Assembly: GCF_001691415.1 (NCBI RefSeq)
Contig: NZ_LRRR01000016.1
Location: 1 to 64,000 of the forward strand
DNA: 64,000 nucleotides
Direction: 5' to 3'
From: Pararhodobacter sp. CCB-MM2
GTDB lineage: Bacteria > Pseudomonadota > Alphaproteobacteria > Rhodobacterales > Rhodobacteraceae
The translations under genes and the position numbers were made by a program. Shown piece after piece: positions 24,375 through 32,557 of this stretch (its first letter is position 1; each line of letters starts with the position of its first letter). A model generated the notes under the pieces. It was not told the origin of the DNA, searched no databases, and saw only the letters and a program-made list of their open reading frames with translations.

Positions 24375-25598
24375 ATGACGACATTGAAGAAAACCGGCGC
24401 CTCGGCGCTGTTCCTTGCCTGCACCGCGCTGACCGCTGCCCCCGCCTATGCCGATTTCTCGGACGGCGTGATCCGCATCGGCGTGATGAATGACCAATCG
24501 GGCCCCTATGCCGACAACTGCGGCACGGGCTCGGTGACCATGGCGCGCCTCGCCATCGAGGACCACGGCGGCGAAATCAACGGCACGCCCATCGAACTGG
24601 TGATCGCCGATGACCAGAACCAGCCCGACATCGGCGTCTCGACCGCCCGTCGCTGGGTCGAGGAAGAGGGCGTCGACGCCATCGTCGGTTGCTCGGCCTC
24701 GTCGATCGCGCTGGCCGTGCAGGACGTGATGCGCCAGAACAACCGCCCCTATCTGGTGGCCGGCACCGCGACCACGGAAACCACAAACGGCCAGTGCTCG
24801 CCCATGACGACGAACTGGGCTTATGACACCTATACGCTGGCCCGCGGTTCGGTGAATGCGCAGCTGGAGCAGGACAACCTGAGCTGGTACTTCATCACCG
24901 TCGACTACACCTTCGGCCACCAGTGGCAGGAAGACGCCACCCGCTTCATCGAAGCCGCCGGTGGCGAGGTGCTCGGCTCGACCCTGCATCCGCTGGGCGC
25001 CACCGACTTCTCGTCGCAACTGCTGCAGGCGCAGGCCAGCGGCGCGCAGGTGATCGGTATCGCCAACGCCGGCGCCGACCTTGGCAACGTCATCAAACAG
25101 GCCGAGGAATTCGGCATCGTCGCCGCCGGCCAGACCATCGCGCCGCTGGGGATCTTGGTGAACAACGTGCACGGCATCGGCTTGCAGGCGACGCAAGGTC
25201 TGATCTTCTCGGCCGCCGCCTATTGGGATTACGACGAGGGCACCCGCGCCCTGACCGCGCGCTACAACGAGGCCTATGACGGCCGCTACCCGAACGAGGC
25301 CCAGCTGGTCACCTATTCGGCGGTGAACCACTTCCTCACCGCGCTGGAATCGACCGGCACGGACGAGGGCGTCGCGGTCATGGACCAGATGCGCGCCACC
25401 CCGGTCAACGACCCGATCATGCACGATGTGTCGATCCGCGAGGACGGCGTGGTCATGCATCCGATGGTCATGGTCCAGGTGAAGGCGCCGGGCGATTCCT
25501 CGGGCGACTGGGACTACTACCAGCCGCTGGGCCAGATTGCCGCCGACCAATCCTGGCGGACCCGCGAAGAGAGCGCCTGCTCGCTCTTCACGCAGTAA
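24375..25598 (+). CDS. livK: Periplasmic ligand-binding protein of a Liv-type ABC importer
   Basis: A 407-residue receptor-family binding protein. The first 26 residues form a Sec signal (Lys-rich start, hydrophobic core, AYADF cleavage region). The mature part opens with VIRIGVMNDQSGPYADNCG, typical of Leu/Ile/Val and aromatic-acid receptors, and contains FITVDYTFGHQWQEDATRFIEAAGGEVLG. GGGAGGAAG precedes the ATG. It is presumably the receptor for the 14817-18077 importer, although separated by 6 kb, and is placed next to the IclR/SDR genes. A terminator follows. Confidence 0.93.
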   Translation: MTTLKKTGASALFLACTALTAAPAYADFSDGVIRIGVMNDQSGPYADNCGTGSVTMARLAIEDHGGEINGTPIELVIADDQNQPDIGVSTARRWVEEEGVDAIVGCSASSIALAVQDVMRQNNRPYLVAGTATTETTNGQCSPMTTNWAYDTYTLARGSVNAQLEQDNLSWYFITVDYTFGHQWQEDATRFIEAAGGEVLGSTLHPLGATDFSSQLLQAQASGAQVIGIANAGADLGNVIKQAEEFGIVAAGQTIAPLGILVNNVHGIGLQATQGLIFSAAAYWDYDEGTRALTARYNEAYDGRYPNEAQLVTYSAVNHFLTALESTGTDEGVAVMDQMRATPVNDPIMHDVSIREDGVVMHPMVMVQVKAPGDSSGDWDYYQPLGQIAADQSWRTREESACSLFTQ

Positions 25599-25615
25599 CC
25601 CTTCCTCCCCGCCTC

Positions 25616-25646
25616 GGGCGACCGGCCTTCGTCGGTCGCCCCTTTT
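25616..25646 (+). terminator. Rho-independent terminator after livK
   Basis: A 9-bp perfect stem, GGGCGACCG (25616-25624) and CGGTCGCCC (25633-25641), with an 8-nt loop, is followed by TTTT. It ends only 14-17 nt before the start codon of the SMP-30 gene, leaving no space for a separate promoter after it. Confidence 0.88.
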
Positions 25647-25660
25647 CCTTTTCGGACCCG

Positions 25661-26572
25661 ATGATGACAGCCCAATCCGACGCCAAGATCGTCGCGACCC
25701 GCGTCGTGGCGACCCCTGACATGCTGGGCGAGAGCCCGCTGTGGGACGCCCGCCGCGCCCGGCTTTACTGGGTGGACGGCGTGTCGCGCCTGATCCGCTA
25801 CCACGAGCCCGCCACCGGCACCTCCGGCCAATGCGAGACGCCGACCACCGTCGGCTCCATCGGCCTGTGCGAGGATGACCGTCTGGTCGCCGGTCTGGTC
25901 GACGGCTTCTACCTGATCGACGCCGACACCGGCGCGGTCGCGCCCCTCTACCTGCCGCCCCGCAACGAGAAGATGCGTTTCAACGACGGCAAGGTCGACC
26001 GGCAGGGCCGTTTCGTCTGTGGCGGCATGGGCGTCTTCGCCGAGCCGGTCGGAGAACTGGTGCGCGTCGATGGCGCCGGCCGGGCCGAGGTTCTGGCCAA
26101 CGGCATCCGCATCTCGAACGCGCTGTGCTTCAGCCCTGACGGCAAGACGATGTATTTCGCCGATAGCCTCGACCGCTTCATTCGCGCCTATGACTATGAG
26201 GATGGCGAGCTGTCGCGCCCGCGTGTCTTCGCCGATACCCAGCAGTTCAACTCGGGCCCCGATGGCGCAACCGTCGATGCCGAAGGACATGTCTGGGTCG
26301 CCTTGGTGAACGTCGGCAAGATCGCCCGCTTCACCCCGTCCGGCAAGCTGGAGCGCGTGCTGGAGGCCCCGACCGACATGCCGTCCTGCATGGCGTTTGG
26401 CGGGCCGGATCTGTCGACGCTTTACGTCACCTCGATCAAGGACAGCGGCTCGGGCCGCGCCATTTCGCGCCATCCGCAGGGTGGCCATCTCTTCGCCATC
26501 GACGGCCTCGGCATCAAAGGCCTTGAGGAACCGCGCATGCGCCTGACGACCCCGGAGACCCCCGATGCGTGA
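25661..26572 (+). CDS. SMP-30/gluconolactonase family lactonase
   Basis: A 303-residue six-bladed beta-propeller hydrolase. Divalent-metal ligands can be placed: Glu in LGESPLW near residue 25, Asn in RFNDGKVD and RISNALCFSPDG, and Asp in GPDGATVDAEGHVW. Such enzymes open lactones to hydroxy acids. ATG 25661 and ATG 25664 are both possible; neither has a clear ribosome site because the terminator at 25616 is so close. It is the first gene of a five-gene string and would hydrolyse the lactone made by the monooxygenase at 20710 if the proposed pathway is right. Confidence 0.88.
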   Translation: MMTAQSDAKIVATRVVATPDMLGESPLWDARRARLYWVDGVSRLIRYHEPATGTSGQCETPTTVGSIGLCEDDRLVAGLVDGFYLIDADTGAVAPLYLPPRNEKMRFNDGKVDRQGRFVCGGMGVFAEPVGELVRVDGAGRAEVLANGIRISNALCFSPDGKTMYFADSLDRFIRAYDYEDGELSRPRVFADTQQFNSGPDGATVDAEGHVWVALVNVGKIARFTPSGKLERVLEAPTDMPSCMAFGGPDLSTLYVTSIKDSGSGRAISRHPQGGHLFAIDGLGIKGLEEPRMRLTTPETPDA

Positions 26573-28655
26573 CGCTTTCGACGCCCTTTTCGCGCCCGCC
26601 AGCGTGGCCCTCGTCGGCGCCTCCGACGATGCCTCGCGTATCGGCGGCCGCCCGTTGCGCTACCTGCGCGAGGCCGACTTCAAGGGCCGCGTCCTGCCCG
26701 TGAACCCCAAGCGCGAGACGGTACAAGGCCTGCCCGCCTTCCCCTCGATCACCGAACTGCCCGAGGTTCCGGATACCGCGATCCTCGCCCTGCCCGCTTC
26801 GGCCACCCTGCAGGCCGTGCAGGATTGCGCCGCGAAGGGCGTGAAATCCGCCGTCATCTTCTCGGCCGGATTCGCGGAAACCGGACACGAGGGCGAGGCC
26901 CTGCAAGCCCGCCTCACCGCCACGGCGCGTGAGGCCGGGATGCGGCTTCTCGGCCCGAACTGCCTCGGCGTGTTCAACCCGGCGCTGGGGTATTACGGCA
27001 CGTTCAGCGTCGTGCTGGACACGGCCTTCATCACCCCCGGCCCAGTCGGCATCGTCTCGCAATCCGGGGCTTACGGCGCGCATCTCGCGCATCTCGCGCG
27101 CAATCGCGGCCTTGGCATCAGCCAATGGATCACCACCGGGAACGAGGCTGATATCGACGTGGCCGAGGCGCTGAACCACATGGTCCGCCAGCCCGATACA
27201 CGCGTCGTCATGGCCTATGCCGAGGGCGTGCGCGACCGCGATCTGTTCATCGAAGCGCTGGAAACCGCGCGTCAGCTGCACAAGCCCATCGTCTTCATGA
27301 AGACCGGCCGTTCGGCTGTCGGTGCGGCGGCGGCCGCCTCGCATACCGCGGCTCTGGCCGGGTCGGATGGCGTGTTCGACGCCGTGTTGCGCCAATTCGG
27401 CGTACACCGCGCCGCGACGACCGCCGAGCAGATCGACGTCGCCTATGCCGCCGCCTCGGGCCGGTTCCCGCAGGGTGACCGGGTGGGCATCTTCACCATG
27501 TCCGGCGGCTTCGGCATCCAATTGGCCGACGATCTGGAGAGCGCGGGCCTCGATGTCGCGCCGATGCCGGATGACGCGCAGAAGGAACTTCTGGACCTCC
27601 TCCCCTATGCCTCGCCGCGCAACCCGGTCGATGCGACCGCGCAGGCGGTGAGCGATCTCAACGTTCTGAAAGCCTGCGTGCGCACGATGATGGAGCGCGG
27701 CAGCTATGACGCCTTCTCCGCGATCCTCGGCACCGGGCCGGGGTCCAAGACCTATGCCGACCCGCTGCGCAAGGCGCTGATGGAGGCATTGGCGGGCCAC
27801 GACGACAGCATCCGCGCGCTGACCATGTCCGCCCCGGTCGATGCGGTCCGCAGCTACGAGGCCGACGGCTTCCTCGTCTATGAGGACGGCTCGGCCCTGG
27901 CGCACTCGCTTGGGGCTTTGGCGAAATTCCGGCAGGCCTTTGCCCGACCGGCCTCCAACCCCGCGCCGATGGCCCCTCTGCCCTTGCCCAAAGGCCCGCT
28001 CTCCGAGGCCCGCGCCAAGGCGCTGCTGAAACAAGCCGGCATCCAGTTCGCCGACGAACAGCTCGCCACCGATCCCGACGCAGCGGTCACGGCGGCCGAG
28101 GCACTCGGCTATCCGGTCGTGGTGAAGATCTGCTCGCCCGACATAGCCCACAAGACCGAGATCGGCGGCGTCGCGGTGAACCTGAAGGACGCCGCTGCCG
28201 TCCGGCAAGCGACGCAAGACATCCTCGCCCGGGCCGCCGAAAAGGCCCCCGGCGCGACGGTCGAAGGCGTGCTCGTCGCGCCCATGGTGCAAGGCGGGGT
28301 TGAGACCATCGTCGGCGTCACCCGCGACCCAGTCCTTGGGCCGGTCGTCATGTTCGGCTTGGGCGGCATCTTCGTCGAGGTGCTGAAGGACGTGACCTTC
28401 CGCGCCGCCCCCTTCGACGTCCCTGAAGCCCACCGCATGATCCGCGAAATCCGCGGCTTCCCGCTTCTGGAAGGCGTGCGCGGGGCCGGAGCCTCGGACA
28501 TCGACGCATTGGCGCAGCTGCTCTCGGACCTGTCGCGCTTTGCCGCCACGCATCGCGACGGGGTGATCGGCATCGACCTGAACCCGGTGCGTGTGCTGCC
28601 CGCGGGCCAAGGCGTCATCGCCCTCGACGCCCTCATCGAACTGGAGGCCTCATGA
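26565..28655 (+). CDS. NDP-forming acyl-CoA synthetase (acetate-CoA ligase family protein)
   Basis: A 696-residue fusion of a CoA-binding domain ([22 protein letters not shown] at 13-34), succinyl-CoA-ligase-like flavodoxin domains with the phosphohistidine segment [12 protein letters not shown] near 260, and a C-terminal ATP-grasp domain starting around 480 ([40 protein letters not shown]). It activates an acid to its CoA thioester using ATP with ADP and phosphate as products. It overlaps the SMP-30 gene by 8 nt and the SnoaL-like gene by 4 nt. It is the second, mechanistically different CoA-activating enzyme in the region. Confidence 0.92.
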   Translation: MRDAFDALFAPASVALVGASDDASRIGGRPLRYLREADFKGRVLPVNPKRETVQGLPAFPSITELPEVPDTAILALPASATLQAVQDCAAKGVKSAVIFSAGFAETGHEGEALQARLTATAREAGMRLLGPNCLGVFNPALGYYGTFSVVLDTAFITPGPVGIVSQSGAYGAHLAHLARNRGLGISQWITTGNEADIDVAEALNHMVRQPDTRVVMAYAEGVRDRDLFIEALETARQLHKPIVFMKTGRSAVGAAAAASHTAALAGSDGVFDAVLRQFGVHRAATTAEQIDVAYAAASGRFPQGDRVGIFTMSGGFGIQLADDLESAGLDVAPMPDDAQKELLDLLPYASPRNPVDATAQAVSDLNVLKACVRTMMERGSYDAFSAILGTGPGSKTYADPLRKALMEALAGHDDSIRALTMSAPVDAVRSYEADGFLVYEDGSALAHSLGALAKFRQAFARPASNPAPMAPLPLPKGPLSEARAKALLKQAGIQFADEQLATDPDAAVTAAEALGYPVVVKICSPDIAHKTEIGGVAVNLKDAAAVRQATQDILARAAEKAPGATVEGVLVAPMVQGGVETIVGVTRDPVLGPVVMFGLGGIFVEVLKDVTFRAAPFDVPEAHRMIREIRGFPLLEGVRGAGASDIDALAQLLSDLSRFAATHRDGVIGIDLNPVRVLPAGQGVIALDALIELEAS

Positions 28656-29203
28656 AAGATCTCGCCGCCCAAGTGCAGGAGCTGATGGACCGCGAGGCGA
28701 TCCGCGACTGCCTCTACCGCTATTGCCGGGGCATCGACCGCGCCGACGAGGCCGCCCTTCGCTCCAGCTACTGGCCCGATGCCACCGACCGGCACGGACC
28801 CTACTCAGGGCCGGTCGAGGGCTTCATCGACTGGGCCAAACGCGTCTGGGCCACCGGGCCGCGCAACATCCATGTCGTGTCGAATATCCTCATCACCTTC
28901 ACCGGCCCCGAGGGCGCCGAGGTCGAAAGCTACTTCACCGCCCATCAGCGCGGCGCCGGCCCGGATGGCGTAGTGCGGCAGGTGATGCTGATCGGGCGCT
29001 ATTGCGACCGGTTCGAGAAGCGCGGCAGCGAATGGCGCGTCGCTTCCCGCACCGTGGTCTATGACTGGGCCGAGGATCAGCCCGTCCCCGAGGGGACAGA
29101 GGCCGAGCACTTCGGCCCGCGCCAGCCGATCGGCGGCAGCCATCCGCAGGACCCCGTCTACCATATCGGCGCGCCCGCCCCGGCGCAGGAAGGACGCGCA
29201 TGA
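28652..29203 (+). CDS. SnoaL-like (NTF2-fold) protein
   Basis: A 183-residue member of the SnoaL-4-like group, recognised from [35 protein letters not shown] (about 10-45) and the central strands [12 protein letters not shown]. Relatives include dehydratases, isomerases, epoxide hydrolases and small subunits of ring-hydroxylating oxygenases. Asp and His residues line the predicted pocket ([14 protein letters not shown]), so a dehydratase or hydrolase role in the same pathway is possible. It is coupled by 4-nt overlaps to the genes on both sides. Confidence 0.82.
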   Translation: MKDLAAQVQELMDREAIRDCLYRYCRGIDRADEAALRSSYWPDATDRHGPYSGPVEGFIDWAKRVWATGPRNIHVVSNILITFTGPEGAEVESYFTAHQRGAGPDGVVRQVMLIGRYCDRFEKRGSEWRVASRTVVYDWAEDQPVPEGTEAEHFGPRQPIGGSHPQDPVYHIGAPAPAQEGRA

Positions 29204-29700
29204 CGACAGACCTCCAGCCCGTGTCCGTCGATGATTACAAACAGGCCATGCGCCACGTCGTCTCGCCGGTCGCCGTCGTCACATGGCTGCATGCCGACAC
29301 GCCCGAGGGGCTGACGGTCACCGCCATCTGCTCGGCCACCACAGAGCCACCGACCCTCGTCGTCTGCATCCGCGGCGACAAGCCTGCGGCCGAGCGTATC
29401 CGGCGAGCGGGCCATTTCGCCGTGAGCTTCCTCAGCGATGAACAGGCCGAGATCGCCCGCCGCTTCTCGTCCCACCCCGGCGACGAGGCCGAGGCCTTCG
29501 ACCCGGCGCTCTGGTCCACCGGCCCCTCCGGCGCGCCCCGGCTGGACAAGGCGATCAGCCGCTTCGACTGCGCCGTGGAACAGGCCTTCGACCAAGGCAG
29601 CCACACCGTCTTTCTGGGCCGCGTCACCGATCTGGGCACCGCCCCCGGCGCGAGCCTGCTGTACCGCGACGGCTTCTTCCGTCGCCTATCCCCGGAGTAA
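29200..29700 (+). CDS. Flavin reductase family protein
   Basis: A 166-residue FMN-binding split-barrel flavin reductase: [13 protein letters not shown] near 18-30, [21 protein letters not shown] near 38-58, and [29 protein letters not shown] in the C-terminal half. It would supply reduced flavin to a two-component monooxygenase. The only monooxygenase visible nearby (20710) is a single-component NADPH enzyme, so the partner is not evident in the window. A 4-nt overlap couples it to the SnoaL-like gene; the tandem SDR gene starts 6 nt after its stop. Confidence 0.9.
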   Translation: MTTDLQPVSVDDYKQAMRHVVSPVAVVTWLHADTPEGLTVTAICSATTEPPTLVVCIRGDKPAAERIRRAGHFAVSFLSDEQAEIARRFSSHPGDEAEAFDPALWSTGPSGAPRLDKAISRFDCAVEQAFDQGSHTVFLGRVTDLGTAPGASLLYRDGFFRRLSPE

Positions 29701-29706
29701 GACCCC

Positions 29707-31245
29707 ATGACCCGAACCTGCCTTGTCACCGGTGCCGCAGGCGGCATCGGTCGCGCACTCATGTCCGAATTGTCCGAACCCGGCACGGAGATGATCGCCG
29801 TCGATCTGCCCGGCAGCGGCGTTCTGGACCTGCCCGACAGCCGGAATTTCGAATGCGACCTCTCCGACGAGGCGCAAATCCTCGCCCTCTGGCAGCAGCT
29901 GGATGCCGAGGGTCTGGCGGTCACCGTGCTGGTCAACAATGCCGCCATGGGCCCCACGATGGCCCCGACAGTTGAGACTGACATTGCGCATTTTCGCCTA
30001 ACTTTGCGCACTAACTCGTATGCGCCATTTCTGATGGCCCGAGAGGCCGCGACGCGCATGCCGAACGGCGGGGCGATCGTGAACACCGCCTCGCTGGCCG
30101 GCGTCCTTGGGAACCCGTGCCGGAACGCCTATGCCGCGTCGAAAGCCGCGCTGATTTCGATGACACGCTCGCTGGCCTGCGAATGGGCCGCGCGCGGCAT
30201 TCGCGTGAACGCCATCGCGCCGGGCTATGTCCGCACGCCGATGGTCGCCGCGCTGGAGGCCGCCGGGAAAGCCGACCTCAGCGCCGTGCGGCGCCGCATC
30301 CCGATGGGCCGTCTGGCCCGCGCCGACGAGATGGCTTCGGCCATCGGCTTCCTCGCCTCGGACCGCGCGCGCTATGTCACGGGCACCATACTGGGCGTCG
30401 ATGGCGGGTGGCTGTCCTTCAACCAGCCGGGCGACGCGCATCCCCCAGCCGACACGGTGCCCGAGGCCGAACTCAGCCCCCCTGCCCCGCCGACCGGCCC
30501 GCGCCGCGTGGTCATCACGGGGGCGGCGGACGGCATCGGCGCCGCCCATGCCGCGCGCTTCATCGCCGGCGGGGACAGCGTCATCCTGCTCGACCGCAAT
30601 GCCGAGGCGCTGGCCGCCCGCGGCAAGGCTCTCGGTCCCCAGGCAACCGCCCTGCCCTGCGACGTCAGCGACGATGCCGCGGTCGAGGCCGCCTTCGCCC
30701 AGATCGGCGCCGTTGATGTGCTGGTCAACAACGCGGCCATCGCTGACACGTTCAAACCCGCCGAGGAACAGGATTTCGCCGACCTGCACCGCACCTTCGA
30801 GGTCAATCTCACGGGCGCCTTCGCCTGCATCAAGGCCGCCCTGCCCCGGCTCCGTCCGGGCGGCGTGATCGTCAACATCGGCTCCATCGCGGGGCTGGTC
30901 CCCATGGCCCCGCGCCACGCCTACGGGGCCTCCAAGGCCGGGATCGACATCCTCACCCGCTGCCTCGCGGCCGAGCTGGGACCGCAGGGCTTCCGCGTCG
31001 TCACCGTCGCGCCGGGCTACATCCGCACGCCGGGCGTCGCCGCGCTCGAGGCCAAGGGGCAGGTCGACAGCCGATCGATCCGCGCGCGGATCCCGATGGG
31101 CGACCTTGGCCGGCCCGAGGATATCGCCGAGGCCGTGCATTTCGTGGCCTCCCCCGCCGCCAGCTATATCAACGGCACGCTCTTGGGCGTGGACGGCGGC
31201 TGGAACGCCTTCGGCAGCGCCGGAGAGGCCAGCGAGCAGCCCTGA
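29707..31245 (+). CDS. Tandem (fused) double short-chain dehydrogenase
   Basis: A 512-residue protein containing two complete SDR domains. Domain 1 (about 1-245): TGAAGGIG, NNAAMG, NTASLAGV, YAASK, ending GVDGGWLSF. Domain 2 (about 260-505): TGAADGIG, NNAAIAD, NIGSIAGL, YGASK, ending GVDGGWNAFG. Both keep the Ser-Tyr-Lys catalytic set, and a proline-rich linker (about 240-262) joins them. Single-domain SDRs are about 250 residues, so this is a true fusion. A stretch near 29960-30030 in domain 1 uses AT-rich, otherwise rare codons. Its TGA directly abuts the convergent stop codon of the replication initiator. Confidence 0.92.
   Translation: MTRTCLVTGAAGGIGRALMSELSEPGTEMIAVDLPGSGVLDLPDSRNFECDLSDEAQILALWQQLDAEGLAVTVLVNNAAMGPTMAPTVETDIAHFRLTLRTNSYAPFLMAREAATRMPNGGAIVNTASLAGVLGNPCRNAYAASKAALISMTRSLACEWAARGIRVNAIAPGYVRTPMVAALEAAGKADLSAVRRRIPMGRLARADEMASAIGFLASDRARYVTGTILGVDGGWLSFNQPGDAHPPADTVPEAELSPPAPPTGPRRVVITGAADGIGAAHAARFIAGGDSVILLDRNAEALAARGKALGPQATALPCDVSDDAAVEAAFAQIGAVDVLVNNAAIADTFKPAEEQDFADLHRTFEVNLTGAFACIKAALPRLRPGGVIVNIGSIAGLVPMAPRHAYGASKAGIDILTRCLAAELGPQGFRVVTVAPGYIRTPGVAALEAKGQVDSRSIRARIPMGDLGRPEDIAEAVHFVASPAASYINGTLLGVDGGWNAFGSAGEASEQP
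29984..30010 (-). repeat. Paired TGCGCAA motifs inside the tandem SDR gene
   Basis: Read on the minus strand, two TGCGCAA motifs (30010-30004 and 29990-29984) start exactly 20 nt apart. The same pair with the same 20-nt spacing occurs at 35275 and 35295. The copy lies in an AT-rich patch of the SDR reading frame. Function unknown; it may be a chance match. Confidence 0.35.
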
Positions 31246-31950
31246 TCAGGCGTCGTCGGCACCGATCTCGATGGCCTGCACGCGCGGCTCCAACCGCCGT
31301 GCAGCGCCCATCAACCGACCCATCAGATGGGTGCGCAGGTAATTCGCCTGATAACGCCCCTTGGTGCGCAACATCAGCGTGCCGCCCACGATCCCTTCCT
31401 CAGTGATGCCCTGCATCCACGCCCGCGCCGTCGCCGGATCCCCCGCCGCCAGCAGCGTCAGCAAGCGCGGCCAGACCTGCCCCTGCGGCACTTCCGTGGG
31501 GGCGCTGGCGGGGAAGCGGACGATCTTGCTCTCCTCCGCCTGCGGGACGGCGGCTTGGCCCTCCTGCGGATTCATCCGCGCCTCGAAATCGCGGCCGACG
31601 CGCGCCCAGTCGGGGCGGCTGGCCGCCAGCAGCTCGTCGATCCCCAGACCGTATTCCGCCACCCTGCCCCGCGCCGAGGCCCGCTTCAGCTTCAGCCACT
31701 CTCGCGCCCGGAACTCGGCCATCACCCGCTTGACCGTGCGCTCATCCACCGACCACATCCGTGCCAGATCGGCCTGCGCCACCGCCAGCGTATCCGTCGC
31801 CCAATTGTAGCGTGCGGTGATCGCGAGGATCAGGCGCAAGACCAGCCGCTGCTCTGCCGGGCTTGAGGCCAGCGCCATGGCCCCCAGCGCCGTGAGCAGG
31901 TCGTACTTGCGCGAAGCGGCCCCGTTGCCAACGGGTTTGAGGACGCTCAT
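31246..31950 (-). CDS. DnaA-like plasmid replication initiator
   Basis: A 234-residue protein. Residues about 16-105 form a winged-helix-like region (YNWATDTLAVAQADLARMWSVDERTVKRVMAEF), and residues about 155-230 (VWPRLLTLLAAGDPATARAWMQG, LMLRTKGRYQANYLRTHLMGRL) resemble the N-terminal domain of chromosomal DnaA. There is no AAA+ ATPase segment. This architecture, next to a divergent parAB pair, fits the DnaA-like replicase of Rhodobacterales plasmids. ATG 31950 has AGGAT upstream; the long in-frame extension to 32565 runs through the origin region and was rejected. Its stop codon abuts the convergent SDR stop with no spacer. An unrelated winged-helix RepB-type initiator is the main alternative. 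Confidence 0.72.
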   Translation of the reverse strand: MSVLKPVGNGAASRKYDLLTALGAMALASSPAEQRLVLRLILAITARYNWATDTLAVAQADLARMWSVDERTVKRVMAEFRAREWLKLKRASARGRVAEYGLGIDELLAASRPDWARVGRDFEARMNPQEGQAAVPQAEESKIVRFPASAPTEVPQGQVWPRLLTLLAAGDPATARAWMQGITEEGIVGGTLMLRTKGRYQANYLRTHLMGRLMGAARRLEPRVQAIEIGADDA

Positions 31951-32184
31951 GGCGAATCCTTGGGTTTGTCCGTATGGACGTGTTGCTCGATCCGGGTCGT
32001 TGCCCGAGAGGTGGGATTGCGTCGTTTCGGGCCGTTCTGGTCCACTTCCGTTGGAAGGTCCAGACCCGGATCCAACGCTTTTCCCATCTTCCACGGAATT
32101 TACGTTGGGACGGTTCCGAGTGTCAACGATTCTGTGACCAAAGCCTGCCAGCCGGGCCTGGTGATCCCTGATCCTGACCCAAAA

Positions 32185-32201
32185 CCGATTTAAAAAATCG
32201 G
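32185..32201. repeat. AT-rich palindrome in the putative origin
   Basis: CCGATTT-AAA-AAATCGG is a perfect 7-bp inverted repeat with a 3-nt centre. It is the most AT-rich spot of the initiator-parA gap and could be a melting site. It could also end transcripts in either direction, since runs of A and T flank the stem. Confidence 0.5.
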
Positions 32202-32210
32202 GTTGCTTGG

Positions 32211-32295
32211 TATTAGGGGACATCCTGTGTGTCACCCCATTGCGGGTCCTTTGTCCCCCCAAGCGTGGTGGCGGGCCTTCCGGTGTCCCCCTAAG
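32211..32295. repeat. Iteron-like TGTCCCC elements
   Basis: Three related elements: TGTCCCCTAATA on the minus strand (32222-32211), TGTCCCCCCAAG (32252-32263) and TGTCCCCCTAAG (32284-32295). The last two are direct repeats 32 nt apart. They share the TGTCCCC half-site with the parS-like palindromes further right, so ParB, the initiator, or both could bind here. Confidence 0.45.
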
Positions 32296-32442
32296 TCTGG
32301 GGTTTCGCGCCGTATTCGCCCTGCCGACCCTGCCCGGCCGAATCGCGGTACTGCGGGTGCATTTCGTCCCCGCCATCCGAATCAGCGACGGGCCAAAAGT
32401 CCCTGTAACCAAAGTGCTATCCGGACCCGAGGGACGTCGCAG

Positions 32443-32458
32443 TGTCCCCGCGGGGACA
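32443..32458. promoter_or_regulatory. parS-like palindrome 1 (upstream of parA)
   Basis: TGTCCCCGCGGGGACA is a perfect 16-bp palindrome 100 nt upstream of the parA start codon. It is identical to copies inside parA (33538) and parB (33933). It probably serves as a centromere site for ParB and might also act in autoregulation of parAB. Confidence 0.7.
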
Positions 32459-32557
32459 GAATGCATCAAAACGTCCTTTAGGGAAAGATCCGGATTTACG
32501 CTTTCTGCATTTCCGCGTAAATTCCGATCATCGAGCAAACAACGTTGAGAGACCGCC

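Larger units (their letters stand above)
31951..32557. other. Probable replication origin region between the initiator and parA
   Basis: A 607-nt gap without genes between the divergent initiator and parA. It holds an AT-rich perfect inverted repeat (32185-32201), three TGTCCCC-(C)TAA-like elements (32211-32295), a perfect GTCCCCGCGGGGAC palindrome (32443-32458), a near-identical 11-mer pair (TGTGACCAAAG at 32133 and TGTAACCAAAG at 32404), and an inverted repeat GGATTTACGC/GCGTAAATTCC (32492-32525) just before parA. No canonical DnaA box was noticed. These features fit an iteron-bearing origin plus the parA operator. Confidence 0.6.

Noticed and set aside
26514..28610. A 698-codon minus-strand frame opposite the NDP-forming synthetase
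   Set aside because: Antisense to an unambiguous gene, with low-complexity composition caused by third-position GC. No domain was seen.
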